The notes under the pieces: generated by a model
Databases searched by the model: none
Told to the model about the DNA's origin: nothing
Seen by the model: only the letters and a program-made list of their open reading frames with translations
Shown: positions 1-7,577 of the stretch, piece after piece
Layout: each line of letters starts with the position of its first letter
Position numbering within the stretch: the stretch's first letter is position 1
From: CAYFJO01 sp964343305
Lineage (GTDB): Bacteria > Planctomycetota > Planctomycetia > Pirellulales > Pirellulaceae
Assembly: GCA_964343305.1 (NCBI GenBank)
Contig: CAYFJO010000212.1
Location: forward strand, 1 to 17,487
Length of the DNA: 17,487 bases
Direction of reading: 5' to 3'
Position numbers and translations under genes: made by a program

Positions 1-122
1 ACTCCTTTTCACAGAGAACATTACGTCGTGTGGACGGCGGTTCATGAATCATCCAGGCCGGCAATCGCCTGCACAAACGACGTTGAAGTCGATAGAATCA
101 GGGCCATCGGACACTGATCGAG

Positions 123-128
123 AAAGGA
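123..128 (+). promoter_or_regulatory. ribosome binding site of the SNF2 gene
   Basis: AAAGGA lies 6 nt upstream of the ATG at 135 and supports that start. I see no convincing -35/-10 pair in bases 1-134. Confidence 0.6.
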
Positions 129-134
129 ATCCAC

Positions 135-3100
135 ATGACGGGCCAGCAGGCAATGGACGCTCTTGTCCATAAATTTCAAAAACTCACTCCCGCTGCAAAA
201 CATCTGCTCCAACTGTGCGCCGTCCACCACGAAGGCATCAATCGAACGGACTTGGTCAAGCTGTCGAACACCGTGGAATGGCGGGATCCAAACGGCAGGC
301 TGCTGGCCTATGCCGATGTCCGCAAGGATCTGAATGGATTGGTGAAAAACCAACTGCTGGTCAAATCCCATGGCGCGCGAATGGTCGTGAATCCGATCCT
401 GGCGGATTTCGCGGTCCAAGTGTCGATTCACCAAGGCGACTTCGACAAGTTCGCCGCGACGGTGCAATCGAAGAATCCACGTCACTCTTACTACTATGGC
501 TACGGTTATGGCAGCGGTCCGATTGACCCGCGGACCATGCGTGACTTGCGAATTGCGTTTTATCAGGGCGACACCGCGAAGTTCCGTGAACTTTGCACAT
601 ACAAAGACGTCACGCTGGTCAGCGACGAATACGCGATCAAGGTGCTCTCGCCGTTTAACAAAACAATATTCAACGGACTCGATCCCGCCTTTCAAGAGAG
701 ATACGTCCTGGAAACGCTACCGATCGCCATCGCGACGGGACAAGTCGACGCGTCCATTTTGACTACGCTGGACGAACACATCGCCGCGCAAAAGAATTTG
801 GCTCCCGAACTTGTACCGCATTTGATCGACTTGGCTGTCGCTCGAGGCGATCTCGCCGCGTTGCGACAACTCGACGAACGCACCGAAAGCGTATATACGG
901 AGATTACGGGTTGCGAAGCAATGCTGCGCGGCGAGTGGGACGCGGCGCTGGAATGTTTCGATTTGGCGCTGAAGCGCATCCGCGGAAAATCGCGCAAACG
1001 CAAAATCGCGGTTCGGCACCTCGCGGGCATCTTTCACGTCGCGCTGCTGTTGAAGCAAAACACGTCGTCCGCGCGCGGCAAGGCAACTCCGGCCGTAAAT
1101 TACATCGAAGAAGAATGGCCGATGTTTTATGCGTCGCCGGCGAATTCCCTGTCGCGGGCATTGGATTTGCAAGCTTGTCCCACCAGCGGCGCGCGAATGT
1201 ATCCCGTCGCGTTGCATCGCGATTGGTTTGGGCTTTGTCATATCATGGCTGGGATGGTCTGGCAATGGATGCAGCCGGAAGCACCACCGTCGATTCAAGC
1301 CGAACCACTCGAACGAGCACATGCGGTGTACGAAAAGCTTGGTATGCATTGGCTCGAAGCCGAGTCGGCAGCGTTGCTGGGACGGTTGGCCATCAAAGAA
1401 AATGAAGGGTTCACGGAAAAATCCAAGGCACTGCACGACCGGCTGCAAACCGTCAGCATCGTGAACCTGCTGCAACCGCAACCCGCCTGGCAACGATCGC
1501 TCGACGCCATGCGGCAACTGGGCGGCGGTACGAAGTCGACCGACTCCGCCGACGAGTCGGGGCCGGATGAACGCATCATTTGGGATCTCTACCACGACGT
1601 AGAACGCAACGAGCTCTCGCTGAAGCCGATCATCCAGAAGCGGAAAAAGAAGGGCTGGACATCCGGACGCAGCGTGGCGCTCAAGCGGCTCCATTCGTCC
1701 TACAACGACAGCAACCAGTTTCCCTATTTGACGGACGAAGATCGGGCGATTTGTGGAACGTTGAAACAGTACTCCACACAGGGTGGTTGGGGCGGCTATC
1801 GTGAATACTATTTTGAGTTCCATCCCGGCCAAGCGGCCCAAGCCATGGTTGGGCACCCGCGGGTCTTTCGCCGCGGCAATCGGACGCAACCGATGGAAAT
1901 CGTGCGGCGCGAGCCCCAACTGCTTGTGACACGCACCAAGAAGGGCATCAAGGTAGCCATGGAGCCCCGGCCATTGGGCGACGACACGTTTACGATGATC
2001 GAAGAAGGCCCCGCGCGGTTGGCATTTATTTTCTTTACCGCCAAGCACCGCGACCTGAGTGCCATCGTGGGAAACGGCTTGAACGTGCCAAAATCGGGCG
2101 AAGAAGAAGTGTTGGCCACGCTACAATCCGTCGCTTCCCTGGTGACGATTCATTCCGATGTCGGTGGTGTCACGGCGTCAGGCGAAGCGGTCGAAGCGGA
2201 TCCACTCCCGCATTTGCATCTGTCGCCGTTCGAACAAGGCTTGCGCGCGGAGTTCTTTGTGCAACCGTTTGGTAACGCGGGACCGTTGTACCGGCCCGGC
2301 GCTGGCGGAACCAACGTATTCGCCGACGTCGACGGAGAGCCCAAATCGACACAGCGCAAATTGAAAGACGAAACCAAACGGGCAAGCGACGTCATCGCTG
2401 CCTGCCCGAACCTGTCTGGAGTAGGACGGATTTCCAATCCGTCCGCGCCCGATGTCGGCGGATCGGACGGATTGGCAATCCGTCCTACGGAAGATTTCAC
2501 GTTCCCCGAAGCCATCGACGCTTTGGAGTTGATGGTCCAGTTGCAACCGCTGGTCGACAACAAACAAGTCCAGATTCATTGGCCGAAAGGCAAAGCGTTG
2601 CGGATCGCCGGCCAGGCCGATGCGTCGCAGTTGAAAATCAATATCCGCCGCGACCGGGATTGGTTCGCCGCGTCTGGAGGTCTCCAAGTGGATGACGACC
2701 TAACGCTAGACATGATGAAGCTGATCGAGCTGGTCGGAGCGAGCCCGACGCGTTTCGTGCAATTGGACGACGGGCGTTTTCTGGCGCTGACGGACAAGTT
2801 TCGCCAGCGGATCGAGGAAATCGCGGCATTCTCCGAGATTCGCAAAAACAAGGTTCGATTCCCTGCCGTTCGCGCGGCCGCACTCGAAGGTGTCGAGGAC
2901 GAGTTTGCGATCAAGGCCGACAAACATTGGAAAGAGTGTGTGCAGCGGATGCGCGAAGCCACGTCGCTCGTGCCGAAGGTTCCCACGACGTTTCAAGGCG
3001 AGATGCGCGACTACCAATGCGAGGGCTACGACTGGCTCGTGCGGCTGGCACATTGGGGTGTCGGAGCGTGCCTGGCCGACGACATGGGCCTGGGCAAAAC

Positions 3101-4370
3101 GATCCAAGCGATCGCGCTGCTATTGGAACGAGCCAGCGATGGACCGGCATTGGTCGTCGCACCAACGTCCGTCGCGATGAACTGGCAAAACGAACTGCAT
3201 CGATTCGCGCCAACGTTGAATCCAAAGTTGTTCGGCGCGGGCGATCGTGAAGCGTTTCTGCAAGACCTCGGACCGCGCGATGTCGTCATCACCAGTTATG
3301 GGCTGCTGTACAACGAAGCCGAGCGATTTCAACAAGTGCAATTCAACACCGCGATCCTGGACGAAGCTCAAGCGATCAAGAACACCGCCACCAAACGGTC
3401 ACAGGCCGCCATGAAACTGGACGCCGGTTTCCGCATGATCATGACCGGCACGCCCCTGGAAAACCACCTTGGCGAGTTGTGGAACCTGTTTCAGTTCATC
3501 AATTCCGGCTTGCTGGGTTCGCTGGAGAGTTTCAACGAACGATTCGCAACGCCCATCGAGCGCGACAAAGATCGCGGTGCCCGGCAACGTCTGAAGAAGT
3601 TGATTCAACCGTTCATCTTGCGGCGAACGAAAACACAAGTGCTGGACGAACTCCCGTCGCGGACCGAAGTCACGCGGTACGTGGACCTCAGTTCGGAAGA
3701 AGCCGCGTTCTACGAAGCGATGCGCCAAACGGCCGTCCAAAAGCTGGCCGAGTCGGCCGACCAGCAGCAGTCGCAACACTTGCGCATCCTGGCGGAAATC
3801 ATGCGGTTGCGTCGAGCCTGCTGCCACTCGCGATTGGTGATGGAAAAGAGCGAGCTTGCCAGTTCCAAGCTAGCACTGTTTTCAGAGACCATCGACGAGT
3901 TGCTCGAAAATCGGCACAAGGCATTGGTCTTCAGCCAGTTCGTCGATCACCTGGCAATCCTTCGCGGCGAACTCGATCGAAAAGGCGTCGCCTACCAATA
4001 CCTGGACGGCAGCACGCCGATGAAAGAACGCCAGAAGCGCGTCGACGCATTTCAATCCGGCGAAGGCGACGTGTTCCTGATCAGTCTCAAAGCGGGCGGC
4101 ACCGGATTGAATCTGACGGCAGCCGACTATGTGTTGCACATGGATCCTTGGTGGAACCCGGCGGTCGAAGACCAGGCATCGGACCGCGCCCATCGCCTGG
4201 GCCAACAACGCCCGGTCACCATCTACCGCTTCGTCACACGCGGCACGATCGAAGAGCAAATCGTCGACCTTCACGCCAACAAGCGAGACCTGGCCGACAG
4301 CTTGTTGGAAGGCGCCGACCTGACGGGCAAACTTTCCGCCAAAGCCCTGTTGAAGTTGATTCAGCAATAA
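135..4370 (+). CDS. SNF2-family helicase-like ATPase, very large
   Basis: Swi2/Snf2 superfamily 2 ATPase of 1411 residues, expected to translocate on duplex DNA and remodel DNA-protein complexes in the cytoplasm. The catalytic core fills the last ~450 residues: motif I DMGLGKT (983-989, K988), motif II DEAQ (1076-1079, a Q in place of the usual H), motif III MTGTPLEN (1103-1110), a second RecA lobe with SQFVDHL and GGTGLNLT, and motif VI SDRAHRLGQ (1349-1357). The first ~950 residues are an extension: a possible winged-helix-like start (1-110), a Tyr/Gly-rich patch near 118-128, a helical repeat-like region (about 200-460), then a stretch with QKRKKKGWTSGRSVALKRL near 508-526 that I associate with large bacterial SNF2 proteins. 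Residues 763-785 are encoded by a palindromic repeat. Start supported by AAAGGA at 123-128, 6 nt before ATG. The core is certain; the biological role is not. Confidence 0.95.
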   Translation: MTGQQAMDALVHKFQKLTPAAKHLLQLCAVHHEGINRTDLVKLSNTVEWRDPNGRLLAYADVRKDLNGLVKNQLLVKSHGARMVVNPILADFAVQVSIHQGDFDKFAATVQSKNPRHSYYYGYGYGSGPIDPRTMRDLRIAFYQGDTAKFRELCTYKDVTLVSDEYAIKVLSPFNKTIFNGLDPAFQERYVLETLPIAIATGQVDASILTTLDEHIAAQKNLAPELVPHLIDLAVARGDLAALRQLDERTESVYTEITGCEAMLRGEWDAALECFDLALKRIRGKSRKRKIAVRHLAGIFHVALLLKQNTSSARGKATPAVNYIEEEWPMFYASPANSLSRALDLQACPTSGARMYPVALHRDWFGLCHIMAGMVWQWMQPEAPPSIQAEPLERAHAVYEKLGMHWLEAESAALLGRLAIKENEGFTEKSKALHDRLQTVSIVNLLQPQPAWQRSLDAMRQLGGGTKSTDSADESGPDERIIWDLYHDVERNELSLKPIIQKRKKKGWTSGRSVALKRLHSSYNDSNQFPYLTDEDRAICGTLKQYSTQGGWGGYREYYFEFHPGQAAQAMVGHPRVFRRGNRTQPMEIVRREPQLLVTRTKKGIKVAMEPRPLGDDTFTMIEEGPARLAFIFFTAKHRDLSAIVGNGLNVPKSGEEEVLATLQSVASLVTIHSDVGGVTASGEAVEADPLPHLHLSPFEQGLRAEFFVQPFGNAGPLYRPGAGGTNVFADVDGEPKSTQRKLKDETKRASDVIAACPNLSGVGRISNPSAPDVGGSDGLAIRPTEDFTFPEAIDALELMVQLQPLVDNKQVQIHWPKGKALRIAGQADASQLKINIRRDRDWFAASGGLQVDDDLTLDMMKLIELVGASPTRFVQLDDGRFLALTDKFRQRIEEIAAFSEIRKNKVRFPAVRAAALEGVEDEFAIKADKHWKECVQRMREATSLVPKVPTTFQGEMRDYQCEGYDWLVRLAHWGVGACLADDMGLGKTIQAIALLLERASDGPALVVAPTSVAMNWQNELHRFAPTLNPKLFGAGDREAFLQDLGPRDVVITSYGLLYNEAERFQQVQFNTAILDEAQAIKNTATKRSQAAMKLDAGFRMIMTGTPLENHLGELWNLFQFINSGLLGSLESFNERFATPIERDKDRGARQRLKKLIQPFILRRTKTQVLDELPSRTEVTRYVDLSSEEAAFYEAMRQTAVQKLAESADQQQSQHLRILAEIMRLRRACCHSRLVMEKSELASSKLALFSETIDELLENRHKALVFSQFVDHLAILRGELDRKGVAYQYLDGSTPMKERQKRVDAFQSGEGDVFLISLKAGGTGLNLTAADYVLHMDPWWNPAVEDQASDRAHRLGQQRPVTIYRFVTRGTIEEQIVDLHANKRDLADSLLEGADLTGKLSAKALLKLIQQ
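2421..2488. repeat. 68-bp double-hairpin palindromic repeat (REP/MITE-like) inside the SNF2 gene
   Basis: Two perfect 9-bp stems sit side by side. GGACGGATT/AATCCGTCC at 2424-2432 and 2436-2444 has loop TCC; the same stem at 2465-2473 and 2477-2485 has loop GGC. The outer ends form a 12-bp inverted repeat (2421-2432 with 2477-2488). The 20-base middle carries a small CGCC/GGCG pair (2446-2449, 2457-2460). The reading frame stays open through it and gives residues V763-T785 of the SNF2 protein. The trinucleotide GGA flanks both sides (2418-2420 and 2489-2491), a possible but weak target duplication. Confidence 0.85.
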
Positions 4371-4397
4371 ACGAAGAGTGTGCGCGGATGGATCTCG

Positions 4398-4412
4398 CGC
4401 GGTTTAGCCGCG
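4398..4412. terminator. weak hairpin between convergent genes
   Basis: CGCGG-TTTAG-CCGCG forms a 5-bp GC-only stem in the 48-bp gap between the converging SNF2 and nucleotidyltransferase genes. There is no T-tract on either side, so this is at best a weak bidirectional terminator. It may instead be a fragment of an intergenic repeat. Confidence 0.3.
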
Positions 4413-4418
4413 GGTCCG

Positions 4419-5009
4419 CTAACCATCAGGATTGTCGAGCAATTCCTGGAGTCGCTCGGACAGTTCAGACGAGAATCGTCCAGGCCAAGCGGAGTCGATT
4501 AAGCCGACATCGATCATGTCGCGCAAGTGAGTCCGGTCCTTGTCACGCCACGAATTCAGCTTCATTTCCACGAGTGACTGAAGATCGATCACTTGAAATT
4601 CGTTCCCGCGCTCGGATTGCGTCACATCCGGAGTCGGTGAAGCATAATGCTCTTTCACCTTTTCGCCAGCCATGAGCAGGTGGACCGCATCGCGCACTTT
4701 CGCATCGGGTCCATCGAGAAAGAACTCAACATCTGTCGTTTTTCCGTGAACGAACCCCGCGCCTTCCAAAGCCGCTTTGACACGATCCAAGTCGCTACGA
4801 CGGATGAGAATATCGACGTCTTGCGTATTCCGCACCGCGGCCTCATCCACGCGCGACACCCAGGCCGCGACCGCATTGCCACCAATCACGGCATAAGGAA
4901 TCCCGGACTTCTCCAAAGCCGCTGTTGAACGAAGCAAACGTTGGCGGACTTTCTCCACGGCACGCACCATTCGATCCAAGGAAACGGGTTTAAAAATCAA
5001 TTCGCTCAT
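4419..5009 (-). CDS. nucleotidyltransferase-fold protein
   Basis: Protein of 196 residues with the signature of the minimal nucleotidyltransferase fold: IGGNAVAAW (42-50) followed by QDVDILI (63-69). The GG pair (43-44) would bind nucleotide phosphate, and D64 and D66 would be two metal-binding acids. Next comes the helix-strand segment RSDLDRVKAALEGAGF, then a region rich in V/F/L. Families with this pattern include stand-alone NTases related to AbiEii/MenT-type toxins and uncharacterised enzymes; the sequence does not say which. No antitoxin-like partner is adjacent: the SNF2 gene converges on it and the next gene upstream on the same strand is 220 bp away. The ATG at 5009 has no clear Shine-Dalgarno sequence. 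The fold is likely, the substrate unknown. Confidence 0.75.
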   Translation of the reverse strand: MSELIFKPVSLDRMVRAVEKVRQRLLRSTAALEKSGIPYAVIGGNAVAAWVSRVDEAAVRNTQDVDILIRRSDLDRVKAALEGAGFVHGKTTDVEFFLDGPDAKVRDAVHLLMAGEKVKEHYASPTPDVTQSERGNEFQVIDLQSLVEMKLNSWRDKDRTHLRDMIDVGLIDSAWPGRFSSELSERLQELLDNPDG

Positions 5010-5229
5010 ACAGCCAGAATACCATGATTGCGCGGTGGGCGGCTACCTACGACTCCGGCAGTGTTTCAGATCATCCCAATTTCAGTAGTTGAAGTTCGGC
5101 TCGTAGCAGAAGTCGTGAAACTTCGGAACCATTTATCAGGGCAAGACCAAGACGTTGGTGTTCGGTGACTACGCCGATGGCCAGCGGCGGGCCACCGCCT
5201 GTGAAAATAGCCGTTCTACATAAGAACAA
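5010..5229. other. intergenic stretch with possible decayed coding remnant
   Basis: This 220-bp gap lies between two minus-strand genes. On the plus strand, the frame from about 5116 to the TAA at 5220-5222 is open and reads like protein (…IYQGKTKTLVFGDYADGQ…), with no start codon or upstream continuation. It could be the tail of a lost gene. I see no promoter, RNA gene or strong terminator here. Confidence 0.2.
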
Positions 5230-6090
5230 TTAGCGCCGACGTCGTCCAAATCGCCGATAGCGTCTGGGAGTCTGCTTTGCCTCGGCCGCCTTTTTGTCTT
5301 CCGATTCGCTCGTCGCTTCTTTCGAGGCCGTGGCCGAATTCGAAACCGCTGGCGTGCCGATCGCTTTGTCCACCTGCTTCAGCACTAATCGGAATGCTTG
5401 CTTGAACTCGGTTTGCTTGTTTGCGTCCGAGCCGCCGCCCAACGCGATTGCGAATGCCTCGGCAAATGTTTCTTGCCGGCCGGCCGTCGACTTTTGCAGG
5501 TAATAGGAAAGCTCCTCGCGGGTCCGCAGCGACATGCGGCGGACGTCCCAGCGATAGGCGTTTTGAAACGCGGGACTCGACGAATAAAACCGATACTTGC
5601 CGCGCATCACCATGTCGAAAGCATGGCCAACCTCGTGCCGAATGACGCCGGCCACGCGCGTGCAACTAATCTCGTCGCCGTCGCGGTTTCGCATCTTTTC
5701 GGGAAACACCAGCCGGCGTTCGCCAGGAAGATTAACACCGTCGACGTTTTCCCATGTCATCCATTCCGGCCAACCACGCGGGTGATTGTCGCGGATGTGT
5801 GGTACCGCGTCCGTCAAAAATTCGGCGAGTTCAATTCTCCAATCTGCCTTGTCCAACCGCTGCCAAACCGAATTGGGGATCGATGCCGCCGCCGCTTCCA
5901 CAGAACTGGTGAATTCGACGCTGACCGGCGTCGCGTGGACAAATCGATCGTTTGTCGAAATCATTTGCACATGGTCGCTCGACGCATCGTCTTCGTCAGC
6001 AAGCGAAACGCTGGCCCAGAATACGACCGCCAACGCCACCACGACGACGCAAGGTTTAGAACTTCGATCCGACCCAATCGCAAACATCAT
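5230..6090 (-). CDS. exported putative zinc metallopeptidase (HExxH)
   Basis: Protein of 286 residues. The N-terminus has a hydrophobic stretch (about 14-30, VVVVALAVVFWASVSLA) ending at an ALA-like site, which suggests Sec export. H152-E153-V-G-H156 in the segment GVIRHEVGHAFDM fits a gluzincin zinc site, and ETFAEAFA (207-214) provides a plausible glutamate third ligand about 55 residues later. HExxH plus a downstream FAEAF is the arrangement I associate with the lethal-factor-like (ATLF/PPEP) metallopeptidase fold, but the match is by motif only. The C-terminal ~45 residues are low complexity (Ser/Ala/Lys/Glu) and end in an Arg-rich tail, RRYRRFGRRRR. It is divergent from the glycosyltransferase gene and lies upstream of the nucleotidyltransferase gene on the same strand. 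The substrate is unknown. Confidence 0.75.
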   Translation of the reverse strand: MMFAIGSDRSSKPCVVVVALAVVFWASVSLADEDDASSDHVQMISTNDRFVHATPVSVEFTSSVEAAAASIPNSVWQRLDKADWRIELAEFLTDAVPHIRDNHPRGWPEWMTWENVDGVNLPGERRLVFPEKMRNRDGDEISCTRVAGVIRHEVGHAFDMVMRGKYRFYSSSPAFQNAYRWDVRRMSLRTREELSYYLQKSTAGRQETFAEAFAIALGGGSDANKQTEFKQAFRLVLKQVDKAIGTPAVSNSATASKEATSESEDKKAAEAKQTPRRYRRFGRRRR

Positions 6091-6119
6091 GGTAAAGTTT
6101 AGCAGACGAAAATCGGGGG

Positions 6120-6140
6120 CTAACTGTATTTGAGAGTTAG
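6120..6140. promoter_or_regulatory. short inverted repeat between divergent genes
   Basis: CTAACT (6120-6125) and AGTTAG (6135-6140) form a 6-bp inverted repeat with a 9-bp spacer in the 170-bp region between the divergent metallopeptidase and glycosyltransferase genes. It could be an operator or a leader hairpin. No convincing promoter hexamers were found, and the arms are short enough to occur by chance. Confidence 0.25.
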
Positions 6141-6260
6141 ATTTACGTTGATTGTTCGCAACGTGTTGATCTCGCGAAACACGGCGTTCACATATTGCAA
6201 CACATGCGTCCCATCTCCAGATAAAAGGATAGCGGTGACGACACGCCGCACTCCAAACAA

Positions 6261-7484
6261 ATGACCACAGAAACTCTGCAACCTAGTTCGTCCGTCGCTT
6301 CTGAAAACACGAATTCGACGATCCATCAAACTCCGCAAAAACTGACCCGCGTGATGCACGTCATCAACGGCGAGCATTATTCGGGTGCGGAACGCGTGCA
6401 AGACTTGCTGGCCATGTGCCTGCCCGCCGAAGGATTTGAAGTTGGATTTTGCTGCATCAAACGCGGCCGCTTCGAAGAGACGCGTGTGTCGCAGAATGCT
6501 CGCCTCTATTCGCTGCCGCAATGGTCAAAGTTTGACCTTCGCGTCGCTTGGCGTTTGGCCAAGATCATTCGCCGGGAAGATTACCAATTGGTCCACGCGC
6601 ACACGCCGCGATCGGCATTGGTGGCGAGCATTGCGTCGCGTCTCACGAGACGTCCGCTCGTCTATCACGTACACAGCCCAACGTCGCGCGATTCGACGCG
6701 TTGGTTGCACAACAAGCTGAACACGCTGGCTGAGAACTGGGGCATCAAGCGAGCGTCGCGGTTGATCACGGTTTCGTCCAGCCTGCGGCGACACATGCAA
6801 TCGCAAGGCGTCGCGCCCGACCGGATCACGGTCGTCCCCAACGGCGTGCCCGCAACATCGAAGCGTCGTGGCGAGCAATTGCCTGGCACGACCTGGACGC
6901 TCGGCACGGTCGCCTTGTTTCGGCCTCGCAAAGGCACCGAAGTCTTGCTGGACACGGTGGGAATTCTGCGCCAGCAAGGTCACGATGTGCGGCTGCGAGC
7001 GGTTGGTCCCTTCGAAACAACCGAGTACGAAGCGGGACTCAAACAACAAGCCGCGACACTCGGCATCGAAGACGCGATTGATTGGACGGGTTTTACGACC
7101 GACGTGAATGCCGAACTGCAAAAAATGGATTTGTTTGTGTTGCCCAGTTTGTTTGGCGAAGGCTTGCCAATGGTTGTTCTCGAAGCGATGGCCGCCGGCG
7201 TTCCGGTCGTGGGCACGGACGTCGAAGGTGTTCCCGAGGCGATTCGGGACCACGTGGATGGCATGATCGCTCAGGCCCACGATCCGCAAGATCTCGCGCG
7301 TGCCATTGCCGAGGTGATCGGCGACCAAGTCGACTGGTCATCTCTGCGCGAGAGCGCGATCGATCGACATGCGGAATGTTTCTCGGATCAAAGCATGGCC
7401 AAGGGCGTGGCGGAAGTCTATCGTTCGATTCTGAATCGTGAGCCGAAGGCGCTAGCCTCGGATGATTCGATGCGAAACATTTAG
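6261..7484 (+). CDS. GT4-family glycosyltransferase
   Basis: A GT-B fold retaining glycosyltransferase of 407 residues, close to the usual length, expected to act in the cytoplasm on nucleotide-sugar donors for polysaccharide or glycolipid synthesis. The N-terminal Rossmann domain begins at TRVMHVINGEHYSGAERV (29-46), whose glycine-rich loop is typical of GT4. The C-terminal domain carries RPRKG (221-225, donor-phosphate contacts) and the EX7E motif EGLPMVVLE (E300, E308), followed by MAAGVPVVGTDVEGVPE. The first ~28 residues are a Ser/Thr-rich extension. The ATG at 6261 has no clear Shine-Dalgarno sequence, and a start at the internal M32 would remove part of the fold, so the longer form is kept. 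No other cell-envelope genes adjoin it, so donor and acceptor cannot be named. Confidence 0.92.
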   Translation: MTTETLQPSSSVASENTNSTIHQTPQKLTRVMHVINGEHYSGAERVQDLLAMCLPAEGFEVGFCCIKRGRFEETRVSQNARLYSLPQWSKFDLRVAWRLAKIIRREDYQLVHAHTPRSALVASIASRLTRRPLVYHVHSPTSRDSTRWLHNKLNTLAENWGIKRASRLITVSSSLRRHMQSQGVAPDRITVVPNGVPATSKRRGEQLPGTTWTLGTVALFRPRKGTEVLLDTVGILRQQGHDVRLRAVGPFETTEYEAGLKQQAATLGIEDAIDWTGFTTDVNAELQKMDLFVLPSLFGEGLPMVVLEAMAAGVPVVGTDVEGVPEAIRDHVDGMIAQAHDPQDLARAIAEVIGDQVDWSSLRESAIDRHAECFSDQSMAKGVAEVYRSILNREPKALASDDSMRNI

Positions 7485-7487
7485 TTT

Positions 7488-7523
7488 AACCCGCGGCTAG
7501 CGCCGGCTAGCGCCGTCGGCTCA
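7488..7523. repeat. GGCTAGCGCC tandem/inverted intergenic repeat
   Basis: Two tandem copies of GGCTAGCGCC (7495-7504 and 7505-7514) lie just after the glycosyltransferase stop codon. An exact inverted copy, GGCGCTAGCC, lies in the end of its coding sequence (7448-7457). GCTAGC is itself a palindrome, so the two copies can also fold as a 6-bp stem with a GCCG loop. The transcript could fold as a terminator-like structure, but there is no U-tract. Confidence 0.5.
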
Positions 7524-7577
7524 GTGAGCGCCCGTCCCGTGTTCGACGATGATGAACTTCGTTAAGCTGCGAAGGTC

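Noticed and set aside
717..2048. 443-codon open frame on the minus strand within the SNF2 gene
   Set aside because: Composition (Arg, His, Pro, Cys-rich) and lack of any recognisable motif fit a shadow frame. The sense frame is continuous and makes a coherent protein.
2418..2491. GGA direct repeats as proof of a target-site duplication
   Set aside because: Three bases are too short to exclude chance, and removing element plus one GGA (71 bp) would not preserve the reading frame.
4398..4412. Strong rho-independent terminator between the convergent genes
   Set aside because: The stem is only 5 bp and no T-tract follows on either strand. It is kept only as a weak feature.
3479..4675. 398-codon open frame on the plus strand overlapping the SNF2 C-terminus and the nucleotidyltransferase gene
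   Set aside because: It covers the SNF2 helicase motifs in another frame, is very rich in Arg/Ser/Pro and ends inside an antisense gene. It has no motif of its own.
4419..5009. Toxin-antitoxin pair based on the nucleotidyltransferase gene
   Set aside because: No small partner gene lies next to it on the same strand. The motif alone does not separate toxins from other NTases.
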